A model generated the notes under the pieces. That model saw only the letters and a program-made list of their open reading frames with translations. It was not told where the DNA came from and made no database searches. DNA of 64,000 nt, taken from contig JAYKKR010000017.1 in NCBI GenBank assembly GCA_036971615.1, forward strand, positions 372,001-436,000. Direction: 5' to 3'. How positions within the stretch are numbered: position 1 is the stretch's first letter; each line of letters begins with the position of its first letter. The position numbers and the translations under genes are program-made. This document shows positions 23,247-41,860 of the stretch, in pieces. This DNA comes from Amyloporia xantha (lineage: Eukaryota > Basidiomycota > Agaricomycetes > Polyporales > Adustoporiaceae).

Positions 23247-25727
23247 TTAGCGACTCCAACCAGCTTGAATGAGCAAATTATTCGTTGCCCGTTCTGCCGG
23301 TGGAGGCATATTATCTCGTTCCCTACAGACCGGCATGAGATAGAAATTCATAAGGCGCTGTAAAGACATACAGGTAGAAGCTCTTGATGAGGGACTCGAC
23401 TTCCTCGGTTGACATCTTGATATCTGCACAAAACTATCAATAGTGTTGACATGAGAGACTATGCGACGCTCACATTTCTTTGGATCTATGAGAGCGATGA
23501 GTAAGTTCACGACGTCTATGTCTCTGGATGGTGCAATAACGCTTACTCTTACTGAAATCCTTTCCGGTATTCTTCTGAACAAAACGTTGCAGAGACGGAA
23601 CGACTAGTTTCACCACCTCGTCGGAAACAGTCACTCGCCCTTCGTCATCGTCGTGAAGCACTCTGGCAAGATGGTGGCGCTCCGCCACTTCATCGAACAG
23701 ATCGAAAAATCGTGTAAATTTGTCCTTCGTCGCGCTCTTGCTCTTGTCCTTATCGTCGGCGAGAGTTTGCAGAAGGGGTGAGAAATTCGAATCGAAGTAT
23801 GCAGCCTTGGCGGTGCGGAAGCTGGAATTGAGGATGTCCTGCGCAGGTTTGGATAGCAGGGCGGGTATTTCTGGCGACTTAGGCTTGAGCAGGAGGTGCG
23901 AGAGGAGATAGGAGACATTATTCAACAGGAATATCGAACCGAAAGCAGGACGCTTGTTCGATCGCGACAGTGTCTGTAGAGTATTGATGATCATGTTAAT
24001 CACGTCATCTAATGAAAAGTATTCAGGGTGAGGACTCTTAGAAATGCAACTGAGACTGACATGTGTAGTGCTCAAGAATCGTTTTGTCGTCTATTTCACC
24101 GACTCTGGCGCCCTTTCCTACTTGAGCTCCTTCACCCATCTTCCAGTTTCCGTCTCCCAGGGATTGCAAGACTGAGGCGGCAGCCTCGCGCACGTCAGGG
24201 ACGCGCTCCAGGTACTCCACGGTCTAAATTCGCAATCAATTTACCGCTGCCATACCACGACTGACGTTTCACCTATCACAGAGTACTCACCGACATTGTC
24301 ACATCGATCACTCCAGTGCTTAGCTCGCCACGGCTACTTGAAGCTGCAATTTTGATGTCTGCAAGGAACTCAGGGAAGCTTCTCTGACACGATGCGCGAA
24401 TGGCTTGCAGCCCGTCCTTCAGATCGTTCTCTTTGCGGCTAGCACGGAGGACCAGTATCTCCTCCCAGCGGGCCTGGTACATCGAGAGGCATGCGAAAGT
24501 TGACAGCGCAAGAATAGTGTATTTATGCAGAGAACGTTTGATGAGCGCGTTCAGCGAGGAAAGTGTAGATGAGAATAAAGATGTCAGGGGTGTAATAAGT
24601 GTCGTGTAAGTGGACGCAGTCATAGAAGGTGCAGTCAGTGGAGCGAGCTCTGTCAGGAGACTGTATTCGTCCTGTCAACCGAGCACGTCAACATACACGT
24701 CTCAATTGCAGCTAGAGGCCTACCTCAGCGACGTTCAGGATATTCTCCGCAAATTTGCCGAACTCCTGCCCAGCAGCCACGCCGTCGAGACTTCCCGCTC
24801 GTTCTACAGCACGCTTACCGTATATCTCCAAGCACTTGCGGAGCCAAGCGCCGCGCATGTCGCCGTAGCCCTTCTGAGCTTCCTTCAGGGCGGACTGTAT
24901 GGCAGGAGCTGCTGGATGCGACGGATGTGTTGGCGGAAGTGGCAATGTGCGTAGGAAGGCTACAACAGGACGCAATGTAGAAATGACGGCAGGAGGGAAG
25001 GGAATCGCTTCAAATTCAGGCCCATTGATAGGAGAGCCAGATGAAGCCTCTGCTACGAGTTCTGTATACCGCTGGATGACTTTCTTTGCACCAGTCTCAA
25101 CAAGACGAGCCTGCGGAGCTTGAAGTCAACACACAGTACAAGTAGGTGCATGGACCATGGCTTCTCACCGTTTCGCGTGCATTGACATCGGTGACACCAA
25201 AAGCAATGGTCGCATTCATGCGCTGCACGACCTCCATGTACTCTTGCAATAACCCGGGCTGTGGCCTAATGGAACGCCTCTTAAATCATGGCTGAGAGAG
25301 TCGCTGGTAGTGTTACTCACCCACGTAAAATGAGTGCTTCCTCAGCAGCAATGCCTTCCTGGTAGCCGGCAATGTCGTCGATCTTCATTAATGCACTCTC
25401 AATATCTGTACAGCAATTGGGTAAATCCGCAGAGTGAACTGCAAATATACTCACTTCTCGCCCTCCTAGTCAATAATTGCGTTGACGTATACAGGGGGAG
25501 AATAGATTTTTCGAGCTTGACCAGCCGAGTGTCGAAGCTGGAGAGTATTGCTGCAGAGATTAGGAATTTAAATGCTGAATGACGCCTGGTGACAGCTCAC
25601 TAGTCATGCGCTGAGATATTTGACGAGTCTTGTTAAGGTTTTGCTCCAGCTGGGTCGACGTCAGCATCGAAAACGAAGGAAGGGTTATCTACAGTACCAG
25701 CTCAATCTCTGCAGTCTCATCGTCCAT
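23247..25727 (-). CDS. EXO70: Exocyst subunit Exo70
   Basis: About twelve exons, starting at ATG 25727 (MDDETAEIEL) and giving roughly 600 aa. Exo70 is the membrane-binding subunit of the exocyst, which tethers secretory vesicles at sites of polarised growth such as hyphal tips. The N-terminal coiled coil reads TSILSSFDTRLVKLEKSI, LPLYTSTQLL. The helical-rod body includes LRPVVAFLRTLPLPPTHPSH, ALIKRSLHKYTILALSTFAC and FGSIFLLNNVSYLLSHLL, and the C-terminal domain holds KFTRFFDLFDEVAERH and YIKMSTEEVESLIKSFYL. The end is uncertain: the last frame either stops at 23323-23325 or, after one more intron, at 23247-23249. It converges on CXC-SET gene A and is co-directional with copy B. Confidence 0.88.
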
Positions 25728-26550
25728 CTTGCATACAGTTCACCGGTCGCTGAGAGGTTCTACGGAGGTACAATATAAGCGAACGGTGTGCCCTTCAGCA
25801 ACAAGGACACCTCAATTATCTATCACTCCTCAACAAGACAGTCCAAGAAGGACTCGTATCGATACTCACTGATAGAAATGTTCACTCGCTCCTCCCGATC
25901 TGCTCTGGTGACAACGTAAGCCTGGTTCAAACGCGCCCGGCGAATATTGGAGATGTTCTCCAGCAATGCTTGAAAGTTGATAGCGCAAGTCACTATATCT
26001 ATAGATACACGATATACAGGTAGCAGCAAAGATGTTCTACAGCACCAAGTTCATTAGCCGTCGTTGTTAGTCGTTGTTCGACCCTGTTCGACCGTAGTAG
26101 AGTCAACAAGCGCCCATTCGTTCGCGATGATGGCCAAGATGGCACTCATAGCATGCAGTAATTTGAATTAGCGAAACTGCGCCGTTCCTCATTCTTCGTA
26201 CGCGAATTCCAGTCTCGAAATTCACATAAACTTATAATGCTTCAATTGAAGCCCCAAGTAGTGGAATACGTAGCTATCTTTTACACTGGAGTATCTGCAG
26301 CGTTGAACCCTACTATGTCACGCAATAATAGGGAAGATCCAGTGGGTATAACGAAAGTCGACCGATCCGTACGTACTCTCTACGTACGGCGAACAGGAAA
26401 TGGGGATATAAAATTCAACCGACGCACAGAAATGAAGCCAAGTGTCTGGACATACAAATCATACTACTGTGAGGTCAATAAGTGAAAGAGTCTTAAGATG
26501 ATCTATGATGCAACACGAGTCCCAAGTATTGTCCTCGCAGTCGCACGCAT
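25728..26550. other. EXO70 promoter and 3' flank of copy B
   Basis: 823 bp. A 68-codon leftward frame (25823-26029) shows no recognisable content. Short tandem motifs GTCGTTGTT and CTGTTCGACC occur around 26054-26090. No RNA gene is seen. Confidence 0.35.
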
Positions 26551-29172
26551 TCAAATCGGGAACTCTGGTCCATAGTCCAGGAAAAGTTCAGTCCCAGCAG
26601 GGATTTGTTTTTCTATAGGATTTGGCGATAATTGTAACGCTTTCGCTCTAGGGGGGGACCCACTTACTGGCGTATATCCCGATACGGTGATCACCATTAA
26701 CCAGATATACTGCGAAACAGCAGTCATGTAAATTAGCCACCGTCGTTCATGAAAATGGTTGGACAATGAAGAACTTGCCTCCGACGGTACAATTAGCCTT
26801 CTTCTTCGGCGCATGATTAATAAAGCGGGCCTCATTTCCTGCAAAGGTGCTGTCATTGTTCAACAGGCTGTTAATCCCATACACGTAACTGCGGCCTCTG
26901 TGCTGAGACAGTTCGCTGGATGTATTTTGCGTCACATGGGTCAGTAAATATAATGACAATTTCCATATAAGACTGTTCTAACCCTCGTGTGTCAAATGTC
27001 GGTTCATATATCAGCTCTCCCACATATTCTGTGCAATTATTGAAGTAAGAGATCAAACACAGGGGAACATTATATATATAAATATTACAGACCTGCGACA
27101 AGATCGCCTTCTTTAGCTGGCTCTGTAAGAAAGACCCCTAGGCCGAACTTGCTTTGTTTGACTTCGACACCCTGAGGAGTGGCTTGAGATCGAGGAATGG
27201 GGGGTATAATCGACATCAGAGGAAATTTCACCTTCGGACGACCTATCTGCAGTTGAGAGTTCCGACAACAACTTGCAATGGTATGAGCCCACAAAGAAAT
27301 GCTGGAATTTAGAAGCTTACTTTGTATTACAGGGCACACACAGCTCAAGATCACATTCCCGACCCGTTTGCCGGCAGGGACAGCGATCTGTGAGACACGT
27401 ATTATGCTTTGAAGTCTTGCTCTTGCCGCATGAGCATCCTTTCCATCGTCGCCGACCTGTAGGTCTCATTCGTAATCCAGCATAAGATGTGAGATGGTAC
27501 AGACACACAAGCTGCATCGCATCGGCAATTTCTCGTGCAATGTGCCTTATTCAGGAAGCAGGCGCATCTTATTATTTCGGTACATGGCCCATTATGATCG
27601 CATGGATCGTTACTGTATGACAATCCGAGGCGATACTGTTAGCTTCATGCAGTTAAATCGAAACCTATAACACTCACGAAGTGTACGCGGAAGGGCTTGC
27701 ATCAGCTGTGAAAGCTACTTAGAAACCAATAATAACAAGCAGTTCACCGGACTAACCGAAGAATAGTTCTGTCTCAGATGACTTCTGCTTTCCGTTGCCG
27801 TTGACTTTGGGTCGCGTCAATGTCATAGACTCGCGCATCACCGAAACCTGAATGAAGCTGGGCATAATTATAGGGAAACCATGTTTCACTTTCTGCGAAA
27901 TACCTCTCGGCATGGTCGACGGCAAACAATGGCTAGATCACATGTAGATGCGTTCGGAGACAAGCACAGAGTCACTCGCAAATTCTCCACATCTACCTGT
28001 GACCATGAGACATCGTTCTAGAGTAGATTGACGTTCCATCAAATGTTTTCTTACTCTTGAATGAAATGACTTACGGGTGATATACGCTGAGACACAAGAT
28101 AACATTCTTTGCCACAAGGCTCAGCATCAGCCAATTCAGGCTGTTGAGCTCCTGGAATGTTGCTCGTGAAACACTCGTCCTGAATATCCAGAGTGACTTG
28201 GTGAAGCACTGAGACGGCATGAGTTCCTCAATAAGATGATTTTTAATCCATCATACCGTGAGAAGAGCAATGAGCCTGCACGCAATTCAGGTTCGGACAG
28301 AACAGTGTCAGATAGTCTTGCAGCCGAGAGCGCAAATCGTCAGAATCGGGTACGTGTAGGTCTGGAAGTGGAGGACTAGAGGCATGTGTAGAGCCTGGCC
28401 AGCTTAAGACGTCTCTGCAACGAAAAAAAGTCAAGCTGAGGACGAACAAGGATGGAGTGCCTATACCTTTGAAGACTGGCAGAGATCGAGCCTGATATTC
28501 CGGAATAGGTTCTCAAAGGGCGCGGCAGGGCATCAACCTCATCTATATGCGGTATCAAAATGCCTGATTTGAGATGCAGTCGCCGCGCCGTCTCCATAAT
28601 GATCGTGTTTACTGCCATTGCCTTGAGATCAACAACGCGGCTCCTCACAGCCAGAACTCACCATCTGGATCGTCATCTGCAAGTTGCCAGGAGAGATTTC
28701 CATAATCAAGAAGATGATTCCGCACGTCAAAGCCCGGATCATCCGCGAAAGGAATGAAGGGCATGTCGTCGGAGTCGTCCCCTTGAAAGAAATTAGAGGA
28801 AATCGGCGCGCAAGATTCGTAGACATTGTATGGTGCTATAACTTCGATGTCAAATACGGGCACAGTGATCAATTCTCGACTACTTGCGCCATCTTCAAGG
28901 AAAGTGTGAGACAAGAAGCATTCAACAGGACCGTCATGAACGGCTTCTTGAGAATCAGAGCGATTTTCAGCTGGTGGTGTACGCGGCTCAAAGGCATTAT
29001 CCCAGTGCGATTGGCACAAAGTGAGTTGACCTGCAAGAGACTCGAGTGATTTCGCAGAGTTGTCCTGTTCCCAGGTGTAAAATTCCTGCCAGACTTCCCG
29101 GAACACAGAGCGAACGAGCTTGGCGGTCCGGTCCAGGGCATCCGAGCGACGTGGGTCAATGAGCTTCGACAT
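26551..29172 (-). CDS. Enhancer-of-zeste-like CXC-SET protein, copy B
   Basis: Fifteen exons: 29172-28662, 28611-28467, 28414-28257, 28208-28075, 27996-27904, 27847-27757, 27714-27678 (or 27705-27678), 27612-27509, 27456-27321, 27271-27232, 27171-27093, 27028-26983, 26915-26779, 26709-26668, 26612-26551; about 604 aa. It has the same order of parts as copy A: CPNLNCVQAHCSSH, a CXC region (CDHNGPCTEIIRCACF ... CLTDRCPCRQTGRECDLELC), then SET (FGLGVFL, EYVGELIYEP, GNEARFINHAPKKKANC, NGDHRIGIYA, ELFLDYG). Exon lengths of 104, 137 and 42 nt, and the matching phases, are shared with copy A, so the two are paralogs, not independent SET genes. Exon 13 is followed by a GC-AG intron (donor GCAAGT). 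It is less AT-rich than copy A. Confidence 0.88.
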
Positions 29173-29959
29173 GCACGACAGTACCTATAAGAGAGCCCGA
29201 TATGCACAATCGTCAATTTGTCCCTCTCGTAATTTAGCCTGAAGGTCACACACTGGCATACTGCTACGGACAGCGATAATTCGCAACACTCGCAAGCCAC
29301 CGAATGTCGCCGTCCGAATGTCGCCGCTATCAAAATGGCCTCGAATTTTCCGAGGTACTGAACGTTAACAGACAGAGCACATTGCAAAATCTAACAGAGC
29401 ACAGTCAGTTATACTCATGATGTGGCATGAACTTTCTGATGAAGTTGAGTTGAATCGTGGCACGAATTAGAAAACCCAAACTTACTGTGATAATTGCACT
29501 CCACAGGTTGTAAGTTGAAGATGATCTTTCTTCAGGATCAATTACCCATAGCTATAGGCTTACGAAGAAGGAATGGAACGAAGTCTAAGTAGCCTGAGCG
29601 AGTTGATTGTTCGCGATCGCCCTTTCGTGATCGACATTGACGTCGAGTGCCTCTCACGCGCTGAGTTCGTCAGCTGTATTAGCACACACTTGTAGTGAGA
29701 CCGACAAAGTCGCCCTTTTTTATTCAATCCGATTCAATTGACCCAGCGGCGAATGTTTCCCTCGTTCTCTGTTCCACCCTCCATTAAGCCGCGTGAGGTA
29801 GTATGTTATTTCCCCGAGCTCTGAGCTGTAACACCAAATACACCAGGAAACAAACAACAATACAGAGAGGCTATACATTGAGCTAGATTGTCCATGATAC
29901 ACTCGGGTGTTAACTTCTCGATCCCTTTCTTGATACAGCTGTGACCCAAAAGAACATGC
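29173..29959. other. Promoter of copy B and 3' flank of DUG1
   Basis: 787 bp with no supported exon. Reading frames of 60-90 codons occur but are featureless. Confidence 0.4.
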
Positions 29960-31913
29960 TCAAGCACTAGCCGTGATAGCACCGACCTCGTACAGATAGG
30001 TCCCCAATAGCTTGCTCTATAAATATGGCCGTCAAGAATTGAGAGTAAAAGAACAAGTAAAAAAACGCACTCCTTCAATGAAATTCGACCTATCGAGCTT
30101 CTCGTTCGTCGAACTGTATCAAGAGAATGCTCAGAATGTCAAATTTGTTCATATAATGATGCATCTTACTGTGCACCATCATCGCCTCGTCCCATGGGTA
30201 GCAAGAGAACGTTGACGCCCAAACTCTCAGCGAAGGTGAGGGTGACAGGAATCGAGCCACCTTCACGGGTCAAATCAGGAGTCCTCTTATATACAGCCTA
30301 TTTCAGACGTTAGCGATACTCGAAGCTGATTGAAAGGACAGCCGTGAAGAAATCCCGGAATATTTTGACCCACCTCAGTTGCCTTCTTTGCCGCCTCATA
30401 ATTCCAGTGCTTGAAGTCAGCAACCCAGGGCTTGCCTCCATGCAAATTCTCAATGGTCATCTTATTCTTCGTATTGAGCTTGGAGAACTCTGATTTGAGA
30501 TAGGCAATGACGAGCGGTTCTACTTTATCTGGCGTTTGAGGAGGAACCAGACTATGGTGGAATGTTCCAAACGTCAGCGATGTATCAAAATGAATAAGGA
30601 CAAATGGGAATCAGAATACGATTCTTGCAGCAGCAAACTCACCGAAGGCTGAATTTTCCAGACACAGAGGCAGGAATAACAGTCTTCGCACCTGCGCCAT
30701 AAAACGCACCCTCGATACCATGTAGCGAGAGCGAGGGATAGCGCATGCGACCCATGAGAACAGTCGCCTTGTCCGAGGACAAAGCGATAGATGCGCCCGC
30801 CGCTTCCTCGATGTCCTTGATATCGTAATCGAGGGCGTTGTAGATTGCTCTAGAGGAACAATATGAATGTTTAAGCTGAAAAGTTTGCACATTAGCACTT
30901 ACCGCTCTTCGTCGTCAGCCGCTGAGACCATTTCGTCTACACCGGGAATCAAGATTGTTCCGTCAGGAGCTACGAGTTTACTCATGAGCAGAACAAGGTC
31001 TGTCATGGGCTCATGCACAGATCGCCCGAAAGCACCAGAATGAAGGTCGCGTGCTGGCCCAGATACCGACAATTTGAAGTATGCCAGCCCACGGAGGCCA
31101 TACGTGAGGCAGGGGGTACGCGTGTTGAGCCAGTAGTTATCGGACTATTGGGAAACGGATGTATAAGTCAGCAACGCCGCAAGTCAGACGACGGGAGATA
31201 GACCCACAATGCAAACACAGTCGACACCAGCAAACCAGCCATCTTTACCCTTTGCTGCTTCTGAAGTAATGAGTTCGTCCAGGCCCTCGCTCCCACTCTC
31301 CTCCATGCCTTCAAAGCAGAAACGAAGATTTCACCGGAAGCGGCAGACCCAGTGCCTTGTGCGCATCCGAGAACATTCAACCATCCAAGGATCGGACCTT
31401 TGTCGTCGGTGGAGCCTCGTCCAATGAGCCGGCCGGTCTTCTCGTCCACAACAAGTGTGAAGGGCTCGGTGTCCCAGCCATCACTTTTCTCTGCCTGCAC
31501 CATGACAGATTAAGGCATAAGTTCATCCTTACTGTTATTAAAGCCTCACCGGTTGCACGTCGTAGTGCCCATAAATCAAGATAGTCTTCTTCTTGGGATC
31601 ATCTCCGATCCTGCCAAGGATAGCGGGAGGCAAAGGGAGTTCCTGGCCATCCATGACATGTTGGCCGAGATCCACCAACTTGGTCTGGACGCCCAGGCTA
31701 TTGAGCTGGCTCTGGAGCCAAGAGCCCATCTTGAACACATCCTGTCGATGAGCACCATTTCCGCTTATACTGCAAGACTTGCACATTTAATCGTCTTGCA
31801 CACGAATGAATGCGCATTACTCACCTAGGAATCGCTACCGCGTCTGCCAGACGTTTTATGAAGCTTCCAGCATTCTCGTCAATGAAGCTAATAAATTTCT
31901 CGGGTGCAGGCAT
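29960..31913 (-). CDS. DUG1: Cys-Gly metallodipeptidase (M20 family), two apparent frameshifts
   Basis: Dug1 hydrolyses Cys-Gly during cytosolic glutathione breakdown and is a di-zinc or di-manganese M20 peptidase. The start [18 protein letters not shown] is at 31913 and the last exon ends GTYLYEV...ASA at 29960. Metal-site motifs are intact: [23 protein letters not shown] and [15 protein letters not shown]. The C-terminal half is canonical ([53 protein letters not shown]). Between LGWLNVL and [10 protein letters not shown] the frame slips twice, at CC 31367-31368 (GG on the coding strand) and at TTT 31329-31331 (AAA). The middle peptide [12 protein letters not shown] is readable only in the third frame. 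No intron fits in this stretch of about 50 nt. The gene is divergent from BRR2. Confidence 0.92.
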
Positions 31914-32265
31914 TCTGATGCGATAATGTCTTCGCCAGGCAGACTTCGAGAGTAAGGCCCTACTCGGCTGCGCGGCTTTGCGAGACCGGCCCTGCCAAAT
32001 TGAAAGCGGACGCTTGGGGTCTGGCGGATGCCGAGAAAGCGTCCGCTTTCAATTTGGCAGGGCCGGTCTTCCCAAGCCGCGCAGCCGAGTAGGCCCTAAA
32101 GGGTAGTATGGCAGCGAGACCGAGGAAACGAAATGAGACCTAGGATGCCGAATGCGGCAGCCACTGCGGAGTTCGAAATCTATCTGGAGTTGCTCGGTCA
32201 GTATTCTCTGATGTACGCTCGCCGTTTGACTTCAACGGTGACCAGCTTTTGCTTGCACCTCCACT
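31914..32265. promoter_or_regulatory. Bidirectional promoter of DUG1 and BRR2
   Basis: 352 bp between two start codons. Nearly half is the hairpin at 31953-32098; the rest carries no TATA box that I can see. Both genes must be driven from this short interval. Confidence 0.55.
31953..32098. repeat. Long near-perfect hairpin (foldback element) in a shared promoter
   Basis: The inner arms, 31983-32015 and 32037-32069, are perfect 33-nt reverse complements around a 21-nt loop. The outer arms, 31960-31978 and 32074-32092, are perfect 19-nt reverse complements, with a short imperfect bulge between inner and outer parts. The ends both read approximately TAGGGCC(C)TACTCGG inward. It is GC-rich and unlike its surroundings. 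It could be a foldback or MITE insertion, or the template of a hairpin RNA. Confidence 0.85.
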
Positions 32266-39723
<7,458 letters not shown>

Positions 39724-39916
39724 GCTATTCATTTCTTGGGACGTCACGCTTTCGCTGCTTGTTGTTTGTTGCTTGTTAAACTAGTGTTCTCGATGGCAAC
39801 CAAAATGTATCATTAGATTAGTATACTATCTGCATATCGTACCATATCTTATATCATGCTCTTGTGCCCGTGTTTCAACCCGTGCTCACTGCTCGTGGTC
39901 TACTCCACGAAGGCTC

Positions 39917-41410
39917 TTACTGCAGAGGGATTATCGTCATAGACGCAGTGTCAAGTTTGCCCGCCTTGAGTTCCTCAAGTCGTCGCTTCAAGATTTTACA
40001 TATTTCAATCTTGTCCTGTAGCTGCGTTCCAAAAAATACTTAGCGGGAAGGTCAGTATAATGCAAATATGACGCGCCTGGTGGCTCGTGACTCTAGCAGA
40101 TGTACTCGGAAGTACGAAGAACAGTGTCTCATGCACCGCTGAAAGTTCACTCATTCAGCCTGAGTAACAACATCAGACCTTCATCCAGACGCACCGCCAT
40201 TTGTGTGTAGAGCCTTATACGGCTGTATGTCATACCTGAAGGGCACCTTCCTCTTCGGAGACGCTGATTGTACGATAGCGGGGTCGATGGTTGCACGAAT
40301 AACGCGCTCAAAAGCATCCCAGAGGCCCTTACCAACGAAGCAGACGATGCGGGGGCGAAAACGCTTGATTTTATCGAGCAGCTCAGGGACACCGGCGGAC
40401 AACTCGCCAATTGCCAGTTCGCCTGCCTAGATGCAGTACTTGTGAGCGGGCCGCGACATATATGTAATTGACGAACACTAGAATTACCTCAGCACTCGGT
40501 CTCTCTACAAGATTGGTCTGTAATGCCGTGGCAATAGCATCAATCAAACAGGAGGCGACACGGCATGCGATGTACAGAATAATATATGGAATGGGGTAGT
40601 TGAAGTCGACGATACCAAGCGAAAAGGCTTACCAGACCATAGTTGTACCTCTCCGGCAAGGTGTGATCTTCCCTGGGATCCAGTACCTCCCGTGCATCAG
40701 TCAGTTCTGAGTAGAATGGTCAAGAGATTGAGAATGTGACGGAGGTGATAAACGCACTCGACCCGTGGAGACACCTCCAGAAATGATTGGTAGGATGACC
40801 GAAATGGTGACCAATCTGCGCAGACTTGACTCCAGGACTGCATAAATTATTTAATCGAAAGTAATTAGATGCGGCCTGAGGTACGAAATACTACGGCAGC
40901 ACGAGAACACACGGCAGCCAAAGACGATCAGTGTCACTCACTTGAAACCGCAGAACATAACTATGAATCAGGAAACGGTGAGTTGGAAGCCAGAAGACAC
41001 GGTAATATTACAGTACCACAGAGCTCCTCCTTGAGGTGGTCTGGCAGGCAATTTAGATGAGCATATTTTTCTGGCGGTGCATAACCACGCTTGATCGTAG
41101 ACCTTGCTGCCTGACGCTTGGTCCTCTGTTGGGGGCTAGCACCAGGATCTCCATTCTTCGATGCGACAACGGCTCGACTCTTGTACTTCCGCGCTGATGT
41201 AGTATTGACTTTCTTTCAGATAACAGTCGTCTTCTCAAGACTCGGGGGCGGTACTGGTGATACAACCTCTGCAGACTCTCCAAGCTTAACTTCGCGAGCT
41301 AGATTTCGGGATGACCTTCTCAATTGAACGGGTGAGGAGAAAGCAAACGCAGCCAGAGTTGCACGAAAGTCATCTCGTTGGGCGGAGGAGCTTTCTTCAC
41401 CGACGTCCAT
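39917..41410 (-). CDS. TDG/MUG-type G/T mismatch thymine-uracil DNA glycosylase
   Basis: Base-excision enzyme removing thymine or uracil opposite guanine, acting in the nucleus. After a charged N-terminal region (start ATG 41410, MDVGEESSS) come RGYAPPEKYAHLNCLPDHL, the catalytic motif FCGFNPGVKSAQIGHHFG with HPTNHFWRCLH, then YGLTNLVERPSAE, LLDKIKRFRPRIVCFVGKGL and ETLFFVLPSTSARVTSHQ. The end is ...TASMTIIPLQ at 39917. The motif-1 asparagine (in FNPG) is present. Two structural notes follow. The N-terminal frame hits TGA at about 41215 unless a 55-nt intron with a weak donor (GTCTTG) is removed. The last intron needs a GC donor (GCGCGT at 40076) to keep SHQ|LQDKIE in frame. Divergent from CFT1. 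Confidence 0.85.
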
Positions 41411-41860
41411 GACGGCTACTGACAGAGTCGGCGGCGGTAAGCACTGCTAGCAACGACATTATTGCGACTTACGCAAAGAATGCACTTCGTCAGATAGGAA
41501 ATATTGAAACAATAAGTTTGAGATTTATGGCTATCCTACGCTCAACATGTCCTCTTACTTAGAAGAGTGGCTAGATTGTGATTTTCCGTGACACATGCGT
41601 CATGTTATGTCACACATCACGTGAAATTTCATGGTCACCGGCGTTCTGCAGGCGGCCAGGCAGCTCGTTGAGCGCTCTGTCTTTTCCACCACTTGAGCAT
41701 CAGGCGCAAACATTGGAGAGTTGCTGTTGGGGTTTCTCGTAGGCAGCATACCGGGCGACAGGCGCATTATTATCCACGACTCTCAAGCCACTAAAGCTCG
41801 CGCTTTTGAAAAGAAGGTCGGAAGAAATCTGTCACAAGCGAGGTGTTCGCGGGGTGCAGA
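41411..41860. promoter_or_regulatory. Bidirectional promoter of the glycosylase gene and CFT1
   Basis: 450 bp between two divergent starts, with the palindrome TCACGTGA at 41617-41624 near the middle, the same core found upstream of RPL14, NF-YB and RECQ/GPN2. Two CATG/GTCA-rich half-repeats (ACACATGCGTCATG, ATGTCACACATCAC) precede it. Confidence 0.45.

Noticed and set aside
29960..31913. Calling DUG1 a pseudogene
   Set aside because: Only two one-base homopolymer slips; all active-site motifs and splice sites are intact, and the same kind of slip occurs in essential TRL1 and BRR2.
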